From NCBI GenBank assembly GCA_022561095.1, contig JADFRV010000003.1, forward strand, positions 1-35,924: a DNA stretch of 35,924 nt, written 5' to 3'. The first letter of the stretch is position 1, and each line of letters starts with the position of its first letter. The DNA comes from Chloroflexota bacterium (GTDB lineage: Bacteria; Chloroflexota; Dehalococcoidia; SM23-28-2; RBG-16-64-32). The notes beneath the pieces are model-generated. The model was not told the DNA's origin and ran no database searches. It worked only from the letters and a program-made list of their open reading frames with translations. A program made the translations under genes and the position numbers. Of the stretch, positions 1 through 6,348 are shown in pieces.

Positions 1-93
1 GAGGTTCGTGACGCGGTCGCGAAACGTGTCAGGCAGATCTTCGACCGCGGAGGTTACCAGCCCTTCAAACGTTTCCCGATCGACCTCATACAT
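1..93 (-). CDS. Metallopeptidase family protein (zincin_1/DUF1025 type), N-terminal part
   Basis: Only the first 31 codons lie in the window and the gene runs off the left edge. The visible protein starts MYEVDRETFEGLVTSAVEDL and continues with a PDTFRDRV segment. This matches the opening helix pair of the small cytosolic family of putative zinc metallopeptidases (PF06262), in which a D/E-x-F-E-x-L-V segment is followed by a LP-x-x-F-R-x-x segment. The HExxH motif would lie outside the window. The ATG at 91-93 is preceded by a purine-rich AGGGGG ribosome site 2-3 bases upstream of the start region. The gene is divergent from the GGDEF-EAL gene. The family assignment rests on about 30 residues, so it is probable but not certain. 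Confidence 0.6.
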   Translation of the reverse strand, partial: MYEVDRETFEGLVTSAVEDLPDTFRDRVTNL

Positions 94-136
94 GTCCCCC
101 TGGATTATAGGGGAATAAGCGACGGCGCAGGGCCCC

Positions 137-170
137 GCCGCCGTGATTGCGCCCGGCGGGTGGCTGTCAA
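137..170 (-). repeat. Promoter-like repeat R1, degenerate copy 1
   Basis: Read on the minus strand this begins GTTGACA and runs through a C/G-rich stretch to GCGCAATC and CGGCGG, the skeleton of the R1 repeat seen at 2812-2840, 4155-4183, 5446-5488, 5889-5917 and 6349-6387. It has a short deletion, so the 17-bp spacing between the TTGACA and CACAAT blocks is lost. It lies between the divergent metallopeptidase and GGDEF-EAL genes. Confidence 0.5.
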
Positions 171-309
171 CGGGGCCAAGGGCGGACGGGCAGGACCTCG
201 CGGGACCAGGTGCGGTCTCGCCCCGCTGGGCGTTGAGGACCGCGAGCGCGAAACCAATCGGAGGTCTGACGCAACGATGCTCAATTTTGGTGCATCTAAT
301 ATTGGTGAA

Positions 310-323
310 GTCCGTGGGCGGAC
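310..323 (+). promoter_or_regulatory. Short hairpin just upstream of the GGDEF-EAL start
   Basis: GTCCG-TGGG-CGGAC forms a perfect 5-bp stem with a 4-base loop, ending 9 bases before the ATG at 333. No good Shine-Dalgarno sequence is visible between the hairpin and the start, so the hairpin may set a low level of translation. This is weak evidence from position and pairing only. Confidence 0.3.
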
Positions 324-332
324 TCTAGCATC

Positions 333-2396
333 ATGCCTGACACTAATGTTCACGACGTTACTGGAGAAGGCCCCGTGGCCGAAACGCCCGCCCCCGCGCC
401 TGCAGAGGCGAGGCACCACCTCAAGGAAATTCGGTCGCTCAGGTTCCGGGTCCGGATAGCGGTCTACCCGGCTATCCTCATACTACTGGCCATCGACTAC
501 TTCGTCCTCGGCTTTACCCCACTCCAAACGTTTGTTACCGCCATCGCTGGCTTGTCTATCGCTATCCTATCTACGGAGACGGCTTTCGCCCGTGGATTCC
601 AGCTTCACAAGCGAACCCGCTATCCACGCGCTGTTATGGAGGAGCTGGGCACCATTAACGGGGTCTCTGAAGCTGGCGACCGCACCCTGGAGGTCGTCCG
701 TCAACTTCTCGATGTCCAAGCCTCCTTTATCATCATCCCTGGCGGCGACGACTGGATACTATCGATATCCGGAATGAGCCGGGACTCCGCAGGCCAACTC
801 ATCGAGGCGGGGATGCAGGCGATCGGAGAGGCGACTCGAACGCGGATGCCCGTGCAATTCAACCCGGCCAGCGGTAGGCGGTCGGAGACCGAGATCAGCC
901 GTCAGACACGCTTGGTGTTTATCCCCATGGTAGCCCTTCAGGAGCCGATTGGAGTTCTTGCCGTGGCGGGCGACAAGGGGAACAGAGACCTCAATGACAA
1001 CCAGCTCTTGAGCAGTATAGGCGTCGCCGTCGGCTTTTCCTTAGAGAACCTTCGCCAGAAGGAACTTATCCGGCATCTGGCCTATCACGATGGCCTGACC
1101 AACCTGCCAAATCGGATGTTGTTTGAAGACCGTCTCAGCGTAGCTCTGGCCCAAGCACGCCGCAGGAAGCAGATGGTTGCGGTGATGTTCGTGGATATGG
1201 ACCGGTTCAAGGTCGTCAACGATACAGTCGGCCACGCCCTGGGAGATCGGCTGCTGAAGGACATTGCCGAGCGGCTGAGTGGCCTCGTGCGCGATGGAGA
1301 CACCGTCGCCCGCATGGGGGGTGACGAATTCACTATCCTGCTCGCAGATGGCTCCGGGCTGGTAGAGGCGGCGGAGGTCGCCGAAAGAATCCTCGATGCC
1401 TGTCGGCGACCATGGCCTCTAGATGCCCGTGAGTTCCGCGTCACCGCCAGCATCGGGATCGCCATGTACCCCAACGATGCGGAAGACGTGGAAAGCCTGA
1501 TCCGGAACGCCGACGCCGCTATGTACCGTGCCAAGAACCAGGGTGGGGACGCATACCATTTCTACACGCCGGCCATGAATGCCACCATTGGGCGGCGGGT
1601 GGTCCTGGAGAGCGATCTGCGTCGAGCGCTGGATCGGAGAGAATTCGTGGTCCACTACCAGCCTCAGGTGAACATAGACACCGGGCAGGTCGTGGGCATG
1701 GAAGCTCTCGTGCGCTGGCAACACCCCGAACGAGGGGTGGTCCTTCCAGCAGACTTTATCGGCGTGGCCGAAGAGACCGGATTGATCGTGCAGCTTGGCG
1801 AGTGGGTGCTACGGTCCGCCTGCTCGCAGCTCAAGGCATGGCAGCAGTTAGGCCTTCCCCCAGTACGGGTGGCGGTGAACCTTTCTGCGCGACAGTTCCA
1901 ACTTCGGGATCTGAAGAACATCGTGGCTCTGGCTCTGGAAGAGACGGGCCTTGACCCTCACTGCCTTCATCTGGAGATCACCGAAAGCGTGGCGATGCAG
2001 GACGCTGAGTATACGATCTCGTTGCTGCGTGAGCTGAGGGAGATGGGGGTTCAGATAGCAATCGACGATTTCGGCACCGGTCATTCTTCTCTCAGCTACC
2101 TCACACGATTCCCTATCGATGTGTTGAAGATCGACCGGTCCTTTGTGACTGATCTCACCACTGACCCGAACGACGCCGCGATCGCCTCCACCATTATCGC
2201 CATGGCGCACAACCTCAAACTGAAGGTGATCGCGGAAGGTGTGGAGACCAAAGAACAGCTCGCTATCCTCTGGCAGCACCAGTGTGACGAGATGCAGGGG
2301 TACCTGTTCAGCAAGCCGGTACCCGCAGAGGAGGCCGAGACGATATTGAGGCGCCACCAGCGTCGGCCACTTCCCCGAGTTCGAGCAGGGCAATAG
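333..2396 (+). CDS. Membrane GAF-GGDEF-EAL cyclic-di-GMP protein
   Basis: This 687-residue protein turns over the second messenger cyclic di-GMP. It has two N-terminal membrane segments (about residues 40-80), a GAF-like region (about 95-250), a GGDEF domain (255-415) with intact G329-G-D-E-F333, and an EAL domain (430-675) with E457-A-L459. An RxxD inhibitory site sits five residues before GGDEF. The EAL half keeps the usual metal and catalytic motifs: NLS, EITES, DDFGTG, LKIDRSF, AEGVE and the late Q in MQGY. Both activities therefore look possible, and product inhibition of the cyclase is predicted. No receiver domain is present, so the input is probably sensed by the GAF or membrane region. 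The ATG at 333 is used because the family membrane region follows directly; its ribosome site is weak. It stands alone, divergent from the metallopeptidase. Confidence 0.93.
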   Translation: MPDTNVHDVTGEGPVAETPAPAPAEARHHLKEIRSLRFRVRIAVYPAILILLAIDYFVLGFTPLQTFVTAIAGLSIAILSTETAFARGFQLHKRTRYPRAVMEELGTINGVSEAGDRTLEVVRQLLDVQASFIIIPGGDDWILSISGMSRDSAGQLIEAGMQAIGEATRTRMPVQFNPASGRRSETEISRQTRLVFIPMVALQEPIGVLAVAGDKGNRDLNDNQLLSSIGVAVGFSLENLRQKELIRHLAYHDGLTNLPNRMLFEDRLSVALAQARRRKQMVAVMFVDMDRFKVVNDTVGHALGDRLLKDIAERLSGLVRDGDTVARMGGDEFTILLADGSGLVEAAEVAERILDACRRPWPLDAREFRVTASIGIAMYPNDAEDVESLIRNADAAMYRAKNQGGDAYHFYTPAMNATIGRRVVLESDLRRALDRREFVVHYQPQVNIDTGQVVGMEALVRWQHPERGVVLPADFIGVAEETGLIVQLGEWVLRSACSQLKAWQQLGLPPVRVAVNLSARQFQLRDLKNIVALALEETGLDPHCLHLEITESVAMQDAEYTISLLRELREMGVQIAIDDFGTGHSSLSYLTRFPIDVLKIDRSFVTDLTTDPNDAAIASTIIAMAHNLKLKVIAEGVETKEQLAILWQHQCDEMQGYLFSKPVPAEEAETILRRHQRRPLPRVRAGQ

Positions 2397-2520
2397 CCCG
2401 GGCCGACTGTACGCCGACGCAACGCCTAAGGTTCGGCCTCAGCCGCTTGGCGACGAGGTACTGAACCTGTTCTATAGCCCGCTCTCTGTCTGTCATCACC
2501 CTCGCTGATTCGCCCCGCTC

Positions 2521-2570
2521 GCCGCCGCGATTGTGCGCCCCAGCCTGGACCGCTGGGTGGGTGGTGTCGG
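2521..2570 (-). repeat. Repeat R1, copy 2 (expanded spacing)
   Basis: The plus strand shows CGCCGCCGCGATTGTGCG, identical to one end of R1, but the other block is altered (TGTCGG instead of TGTCAA) and the distance between the blocks is about 29 bp instead of 17. It lies in the gene-free stretch after the GGDEF-EAL gene. Apart from this repeat and the purine tract I see nothing else in 2397-2672. Confidence 0.5.
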
Positions 2571-2644
2571 ACACCGTCCCTCCGGCAGGGCCCTTGACGT
2601 CGTCCTGCTGAGGTCTCAGGATTGTCCGCAGAAAGATCGGTAGG

Positions 2645-2739
2645 GGTCAAGGAAAGGAAGAAGGTAAGAAACATGGAAGAGAAGAAGGAAGGTAAGAAGA
2701 AGGGTAAGAAGACAAGCAGGAAAGGTGGAAAGAAAGACC
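2645..2739 (+). other. Almost pure purine tract of about 95 bp
   Basis: From about 2645 to 2739 the plus strand is nearly all A and G, interrupted by only a handful of T or C. Tracts of this length can adopt triplex or unusual DNA structure. It coincides with a tiny lysine-rich reading frame (2673-2744), which may be either the cause or a by-product of the bias. Confidence 0.6.
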
Positions 2740-2744
2740 GTTAG
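2673..2744 (+). CDS. Possible 23-residue lysine-rich microprotein
   Basis: ATG at 2673 opens a 23-codon frame ending at TAG 2742-2744. More than 40 percent of its residues are lysine and there are several glycines (the start reads MEEKKEGKKK). A purine-rich AAGGAAGAAGG lies just upstream and could act as a ribosome site, although the whole tract is purine. Glycine codons are GGT and GGA rather than the GGC preferred by neighbours, which argues against ordinary coding sequence. It may be a short basic nucleic-acid-binding peptide or just low-complexity DNA. No family is recognised. Confidence 0.22.
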   Translation: MEEKKEGKKKGKKTSRKGGKKDR

Positions 2745-2811
2745 TGTCTACGTTCGCTTGGGCCCGTCTGCCTAGAGCCAAAGGGACGAGGACGATCGTC
2801 CGCCCGCCGCG

Positions 2812-2840
2812 AATGTGCGCCTGGGCTGGGGGGGTGTCAA
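2812..2840 (-). repeat. Promoter-like repeat R1, copy 3
   Basis: On the minus strand this reads TTGACA, 17 bases, CACATT, flanked by GCGCA and CGCGGCGGGC. It starts 5 bases after the stop codon of the cyclase remnant (2846-3259), so it would form the 3' flank of that gene. The order and spacing are those of a sigma-70 promoter reading away from the gene end. Confidence 0.65.
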
Positions 2841-2845
2841 CTGGC

Positions 2846-3259
2846 CTAGCCCGGTTCCCGCCACCTCAGCTCGTACAGCCGGACAGGGTCCTCGAAGCCA
2901 CGCGGCTCGGTCTCGCCCAGGTCCGCGAACATGAACTGCTTCCCTGCCGCCAGCTCCCTGACGACGATGGGGGCGAGAATCTGACCCGCCTCAGCCTGTG
3001 CGCATATCCGCGCCGCCAGGTTCACTGCCGTCCCGAACAGGTCGCTGCGCCCGTCTGGGTCCTCCTCCGCTATCGGCTCCCCAGCGTTCATCCCTACTCT
3101 GACCTTGATGGGCTCCTCAGCCGACTCGTTGTGCTCCGCGAACGCCCGCTGCATGGCGATGGCGCACTCCAGCGCCTTCGTCGCGGAGGAGAATGAGGCC
3201 ATGAACCCGTCGCCCAGCGCCTTCACCTCCGAGCCGCCATGGGCCGTCAGCGCACCGTG
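2846..3259 (-). pseudogene. C-terminal remnant of a class III adenylate/guanylate cyclase
   Basis: The frame encodes the second half of a class III nucleotide cyclase domain. It includes EVKALGDGFMASF, a VRVGMNAGEP strand, DLFGTAVNLAARI (the segment with the conserved DxFGxxVNxAxR signature), GQIL and a C-terminal tail ending RLYELRWREPG. The first 40 or so residues of a catalytic domain, with the metal-binding FTDIEGST-type motif, are missing. Homology begins right after an in-frame TAG at 3260-3262. No usable start with a ribosome site exists at the break; the GTG at 3224-3226 lies inside conserved sequence. The N-terminal hydrolase remnant at 3971-4075 probably belongs to the same family of alpha/beta-hydrolase plus cyclase proteins. 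It is not expected to be active. Confidence 0.75.
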
Positions 3260-3288
3260 CTACACTCCGTCCACCACAGCAGGAGGTG
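3255..3288 (+). repeat. Repeat R2, copy 1
   Basis: This copy starts CCGTGCTACACTCCGTCCAC and ends CACAGCAGGAGGTG. The first block also occurs at 3945-3958 and the second at 3904-3930. The TGCTACACT part looks like an extended -10 element and AGGAGGTG like a ribosome site, so the repeat resembles a gene leader with no gene behind it. It abuts the truncated end of the cyclase remnant. Confidence 0.5.
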
Positions 3289-3320
3289 AAGAGCATCAGC
3301 CAACTTGGCTGACGCACTGT

Positions 3321-3791
3321 CTAGGAGGCTTCGGGGCTAGGCATAGGCTCGCCCGTCTCGACATAGTGCTTCAAGCCAGCCAATACCAGGGGTAACAAGT
3401 CTTCACGGTTCTGGCGCTCCACCTCTTGCGGGTCCACGGGGGTATCCGACTTAAGCTCGTACTCGAGCGCCAAAGTGACGATAGTTCCATCCCCGTCCTC
3501 TGAGACTGATATTGACCCCGTAGCAGACGCAAACGGCAACGTGCCTTCGTAAAGCTCGAGTGTGATGGCCTCACCAGGTCTCCACTCTACGACATTCTCT
3601 TTCACGTAACCGCCGTCAGGGAAATCGCAATGCCGAGAGGCTTCCAGCCCGCCCTTTGCCGCTGACGTGTAGTGCGAATCGGCAAGTGCGGGATTCCAAA
3701 CACTTACCGCTCCCAAGTCGGCAATAACGTCCCACACCCTGTCTTTGGACGCGCCGATTCGAGCTTCAACTGCAACTCTTGTCATGTTCAT
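3321..3791 (-). CDS. SRPBCC (START-like) family protein
   Basis: This 156-residue soluble protein has the helix-grip pattern of polyketide-cyclase/START-like proteins. It opens with a beta strand (TRVAVEARIGASKDRVWDVI), continues with a W-x-P segment, and has alternating strands ending in a long C-terminal helix that contains VLAGLKHYVE. Such proteins bind a hydrophobic ligand in a cavity, and some act as cyclases, dehydratases or lipid carriers; the ligand here is unknown. The ATG at 3791 follows GAAGGGACG at normal spacing. The gene sits intact between two pieces of a broken cyclase/hydrolase gene, so it may have arrived with the event that broke that gene. A second, unrelated SRPBCC gene lies at 26902-27339. 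Confidence 0.85.
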   Translation of the reverse strand: MNMTRVAVEARIGASKDRVWDVIADLGAVSVWNPALADSHYTSAAKGGLEASRHCDFPDGGYVKENVVEWRPGEAITLELYEGTLPFASATGSISVSEDGDGTIVTLALEYELKSDTPVDPQEVERQNREDLLPLVLAGLKHYVETGEPMPSPEAS

Positions 3792-3901
3792 CGTCCCTTC
3801 GTTTGAATAGTCTTGTTTTATTCTACGGACTACTGGTTACTGGATACAACAACCATTCGGATGTACGCTGGTTTCTCCGCTGGCCACTCCGCTGGAACGT
3901 G

Positions 3902-3931
3902 ATACGCTCCGTCCACCACAGCAGGAAGTGG
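3902..3931 (+). repeat. Repeat R2, copy 2
   Basis: ATACGCTCCGTCCACCACAG followed by CAGGAAGTGG matches 3260-3288 with about three changes. It is followed 14 bases later by the third copy. No gene starts after it. Confidence 0.5.
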
Positions 3932-3944
3932 CAATGAGCTAGCC

Positions 3945-3980
3945 CCGTGCTACACTCCCGCCATCTCACGTCATGGAGGT
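3945..3980 (+). repeat. Repeat R2, copy 3
   Basis: CCGTGCTACACTCC is identical to 3255-3268; the second half (GGAGGTGG) is similar in position and sequence to the AGGAGGTG of copy 1. It runs into the reversed N-terminal remnant of a hydrolase gene (3971-4075). Confidence 0.45.
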
Positions 3981-4075
3981 GGCGGCATGCCGACCATGGG
4001 AATCCCCTTCCCCAGCGTGTAGTAGGCGATGCTCACCCCGTCGCTCGTCTTCGCGTACTGGATGCGCGGCTCCAT
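3971..4075 (-). pseudogene. N-terminal remnant of an alpha/beta-hydrolase (hydrolase-cyclase family)
   Basis: The 34-codon frame begins MEPRIQYAKTSDGVSIAYYT and continues LGKGIPMVGMP before running into a proline stretch and a stop. The pattern strand - DG - strand - LG.G.P is the start of an alpha/beta-hydrolase fold and resembles the N terminus of proteins that fuse this fold to a class III cyclase. All catalytic residues are missing. With the cyclase tail at 2846-3259 on the same strand, it suggests one gene was broken and internally deleted, with the SRPBCC gene now in between. A promoter is visible directly upstream. Confidence 0.55.
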
Positions 4076-4084
4076 GGCGGGGAT

Positions 4085-4113
4085 ATTGTACGCCTCTGGA
4101 CTATCTCTGTCTC
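4085..4113 (-). promoter_or_regulatory. Promoter of the broken hydrolase gene, possibly leaderless
   Basis: On the minus strand GAGACA, 17 bases, TACAAT. The -10 block ends only 9 bases before the ATG at 4075, so transcription would begin at or next to the start codon. That fits a leaderless message. The promoter looks intact although its gene is not. Confidence 0.4.
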
Positions 4114-4154
4114 GGTGTCACTGTCGGCAGGCGGTGGCTGCGGTAGGCCCCGCG

Positions 4155-4183
4155 ATTGTGCGTCTGGGCTGGGCGGGTGTCAA
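4155..4183 (-). repeat. Promoter-like repeat R1, copy 4, with a trace of a cyclase end
   Basis: The minus strand reads TTGACA, 17 bases, CACAAT. Just before it on the same strand (4191-4208) are the codons for W-R-E-T-S-stop, matching the W-R-E-P-G-stop end of the cyclase remnant at 2846. The copy therefore seems to mark the 3' end of another lost cyclase gene. Confidence 0.6.
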
Positions 4184-4205
4184 CGTGGCGCTAGCTCGTC
4201 TCGCG

Positions 4206-4236
4206 CCACCCAGGCGCACAATCGCGGCGGCGGGCC
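4206..4236 (+). repeat. Repeat R1, inverted half copy
   Basis: CCACCCAGGCGCACAATCGC followed by GGCGGCGGG is the right half of R1 in the opposite orientation, only 22 bases from copy 4. The two form an inverted repeat of about 95 bp (4142-4242) with CGGTAGGCCC at one end and GGGCCTACG at the other. I see nothing else of note in 4243-4383. Confidence 0.55.
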
Positions 4237-4383
4237 TACGCGACGAACTCGCCGCGATCGGAGAATAGGAAGCCTTTCCGGAGCAGAGGCCACGAACGGT
4301 GCAGCCTAGGTCTTTCAGCCTGAGCCGTCGGGAAGGGGCTGGCGATGTTAGATCGGCGACGACCTTCCAATCGGCAGCTGGTC

Positions 4384-5136
4384 TTACCGTCCGTAGACCA
4401 CCACAAGGTACTTGCTTTCGCTGGTGAACGGCTCGCGGTTCCAGCCGCCCCAACGCTCCTTCAGCCGTAGTCCGGCGATCCGTGCCATGAGATCGAGCTC
4501 GCTAGGCCATGCATAGCGGGTGACCACTGGGTTCACGCGCACGCGATCGCTCGATAGCAACACGTGGCTCTCTTCGAGTAATTGTGTGACCGGGTCGTGA
4601 CGAGCGACATCGAGCCGCACTAGGTCGACTTCGATACGTTCCGCGTCAACGTACTGGTTATCACGCAATCGGTAGAGGAAGTCAGGTCGGAATACTTCGA
4701 TGAGGAACACGCCGTCATCTTCCAAATGAGCCGCGACGTTCTCGAAGCAGCGCACTTGGTCGTCTTGAGTCAGAAGATTAAACAACGAGTTCGCCACAAC
4801 AAAGATCAACCGATAGGTGCCGGAAACGGTAACGTCGGCCATGTCGCCGATCGTAACCGCGATCTGTTCCCCTCCGGGCTTGGCGCGGAGCTGGTCGACC
4901 ATGGCGACCGACAAGTCGATCCCATCGACACGAATACCGCGAGCGGCAAGCGGGACCGCGATCCACCCGGTGCCGATGGCAAGCTCCAACGCAGGACCGC
5001 CACCTGCCAAGTTCTCCAAAAGTGCGACGGCCGCGTCACGGTGGCTACTGCTCGGGGTCTTCGAGAAACCTCGTAAGTCATCGTACACCTCGGCAACCTT
5101 CGGGCCAAAGCTCATGACTGGCTCGTAGTCCTTCAC
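4384..5136 (-). CDS. Class I SAM-dependent methyltransferase
   Basis: This 250-residue cytosolic enzyme has the S-adenosylmethionine-binding motif I as ALELAIGTGW at residues 49-58, an acidic strand end VDGIDLS, and the GDMAD motif that contacts the adenine. The later VANSLFNLL and LEDDGVFLIEVF segments are the usual motif IV and V region. The acceptor substrate cannot be told from sequence. The start is GTG at 5136, because TAGGAGG lies five bases upstream. A 29-codon frame with its own strong ribosome site ends 15 bases upstream (5152-5241), so a two-cistron message with a leader peptide is likely. It shares no clear features with the two other methyltransferase types in the window. Confidence 0.88.
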   Translation of the reverse strand: MKDYEPVMSFGPKVAEVYDDLRGFSKTPSSSHRDAAVALLENLAGGGPALELAIGTGWIAVPLAARGIRVDGIDLSVAMVDQLRAKPGGEQIAVTIGDMADVTVSGTYRLIFVVANSLFNLLTQDDQVRCFENVAAHLEDDGVFLIEVFRPDFLYRLRDNQYVDAERIEVDLVRLDVARHDPVTQLLEESHVLLSSDRVRVNPVVTRYAWPSELDLMARIAGLRLKERWGGWNREPFTSESKYLVVVYGR

Positions 5137-5151
5137 ACAAGCCTCCTATTG

Positions 5152-5241
5152 CTAGTGATGTAAGAAACTAAGTCGTTCTCCTGCTCGCCGGTTCGGCAGC
5201 AGGCGATCGTGGAGTTCGTGATTCGCGTGTCGAGCCTTCAT
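5152..5241 (-). CDS. 29-residue leader peptide ahead of the methyltransferase
   Basis: ATG at 5239-5241 is preceded by a textbook AAGGAGG with 5-base spacing, and the frame closes 15 bases before the methyltransferase start. The peptide starts MKARHANHELHD and ends SFLHH; it has five histidines and five arginines. Its position, strong ribosome site and skewed composition suggest a regulatory leader whose translation controls the downstream gene. A stand-alone microprotein is the alternative. The frame is open further upstream (to 5523), but that part overlaps a repeat and has no ribosome site, so I exclude it. Confidence 0.5.
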   Translation of the reverse strand: MKARHANHELHDRLLPNRRAGERLSFLHH

Positions 5242-5445
5242 TGTTGCCTCCTTTGTTCTGCACCGAGCAGCTAAAAGCGCCGGTAGCCACCACTGAGACC
5301 CGACTCGCGCCGCCCGAGCGGCTCGGCAGCGGTGGGGATCACGTAGGGGGGGGCGCTCGCCTGTTAGGGCAGAGCCATTATAGCCCTTCGGCGATATGGT
5401 GGGCGCACTTCGACTAGGAGTACGGGTCTGCCAGGGACACACCCG

Positions 5446-5488
5446 TTGACACCGGCCCCGCCCAGGCGCACAATCGCGGCGGCGGGGG
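5446..5488 (+). repeat. Promoter-like repeat R1, best copy
   Basis: TTGACA (5446-5451), 17 bases, CACAAT (5469-5474), then CGCGGCGGCGGG. This is the clearest statement of the R1 consensus. It points towards the small gene at 5634. The rest of 5242-5445 shows no gene. Confidence 0.65.
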
Positions 5489-5529
5489 CGTGTCGAGCGG
5501 AGCGGGTTGCCGATGCTGCTCAACCGACT

Positions 5530-5578
5530 CTTAACTGATCCTTAACCTTTCGCCGTCCGAAGTTCACCCTGGTATATA
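5530..5578 (+). promoter_or_regulatory. Direct-repeat activator box and -10 region for the 5634 gene
   Basis: CTTAAC occurs at 5530-5535 and 5541-5546, an exact 11-bp period (one helical turn). A GTTCACC follows at 5561-5567 and a TATATA at 5573-5578. No -35 hexamer is visible, which fits an activator-dependent promoter. Eleven-bp-spaced TTAAC-type direct repeats are typical of PhoB/PhoP-family response regulators; assigning this site to that family is inference. Confidence 0.4.
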
Positions 5579-5633
5579 CCCTACGTTGATAAATTGAAGC
5601 TATCGGACGAGACCAAAAGGGGAGGGGTTAATC

Positions 5634-5882
5634 ATGGCAGGGTTTCGCGAGAGTAAGCCTGCCGATGAGGCAGTGCCAGAGCACGCTGAGGAGCCGCGCC
5701 GTCGGGGTCTTGACGAGCTCAGCGGCAAGGGCGGTTCAGAGGAGGAATTCCCGGAGCTGGCGGACGAGCTCAAGGGGATCGGCGATATCGCTGACCTGCT
5801 TCGGGAGGTCGGACGCGAGCGGCGTCGCTTCGGCGAGGACCTGATGCGGCTGTTCGAAGTGAGGTGGCAGAAGGAGGGCTAG
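5634..5882 (+). CDS. Small charged protein with a cyclase-like C-terminal tail
   Basis: This 82-residue soluble protein is rich in Glu, Arg and Lys and mostly helical. ATG at 5634 follows AGGGGAGGGG at good spacing. The N-terminal two thirds matches nothing I recognise. The last 14 residues (DLMRLFEVRWQKEG) match the tail of the cyclase remnant at 2846 (DPVRLYELRWREPG), with 33 of 45 bases identical from that Asp codon to the stop, and both genes are followed within a few bases by repeat R1. The gene therefore seems to have captured, or descended from, the 3' end of a cyclase gene. Its function is unknown. Confidence 0.65.
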   Translation: MAGFRESKPADEAVPEHAEEPRRRGLDELSGKGGSEEEFPELADELKGIGDIADLLREVGRERRRFGEDLMRLFEVRWQKEG

Positions 5883-5888
5883 GCTCTG

Positions 5889-5917
5889 TTGACACCCGCC
5901 CCACCCAAACGCACAAA
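5889..5917 (+). repeat. Promoter-like repeat R1, copy after the 5634 gene
   Basis: TTGACA, 17 bases, CACAAA, starting 6 bases after the TAG of the 5634 gene. The placement relative to the stop codon is the same as at the cyclase remnant (2846). Confidence 0.6.
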
Positions 5918-5976
5918 AGGAAGAGGCGCTCCCAAGTCCGCGTTGTCGCAAGGGGTGTGGCGATGAGACCCGGTTA

Positions 5977-5991
5977 GCGCCATTTAGGCGC
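5977..5991. terminator. Short GC hairpin
   Basis: GCGCC-ATTTA-GGCGC is a perfect 5-bp stem between the 5634 gene and the convergent small frame at 6018-6188. There is no T-run, so a terminator role is only possible. Confidence 0.25.
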
Positions 5992-6017
5992 GGTTTGGCG
6001 CAATCACGGGCCCTTTA

Positions 6018-6188
6018 TTACTTGTTCTTGATGATGATGGGCGGCTCCTGCCGCCACGTGTAACTCGCCCTGTAGTTAGGCGCGCTGGCTGCCTTTCTCG
6101 GCGAGGCAAAATGATAGATGGAGAGCGCCGACTTGGCGCAGTAGACACACAGCCGCTGCACGCCCCGCTTGTATTTGTGGTAGCTCAC
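6018..6188 (-). CDS. 56-residue protein with a CxxC motif
   Basis: A GTG start at 6188 is preceded by TAGGAG with 9-base spacing, and the frame ends in two consecutive stops (TAATAA). The peptide is basic and aromatic. It begins MSYHKYKRGVQRLCVYCAKS, so a C-V-Y-C pair lies at residues 14-17, and it ends in a hydrophobic III followed by KNK. A single CxxC could bind metal as a dimer or form a disulfide. No family is recognised. Two stops directly upstream exclude a longer frame. It lies between decayed sequence and the tRNA-Phe scar, where small accessory genes are common. Confidence 0.42.
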   Translation of the reverse strand: MSYHKYKRGVQRLCVYCAKSALSIYHFASPRKAASAPNYRASYTWRQEPPIIIKNK

Positions 6189-6348
6189 TTCAGCCTACTC
6201 CTAACCGCCAGTAGCACGTCCAGGTAGATTACTTGCCGCCTCGTGTGTCGGCTCGTCTCGCCTGCCCATATCGCACTTCCTGCTCACCCTGTAAACAACA
6301 GAGAGCCCCGTCTGTTACCGTTCCCTGTGCAGTATTGCTGCGCCGCCA

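Noticed and set aside
5242..5523. The upstream part of the frame that ends at 5152
   Set aside because: It overlaps repeat R1 and lacks a ribosome site; only the last 29 codons have one.
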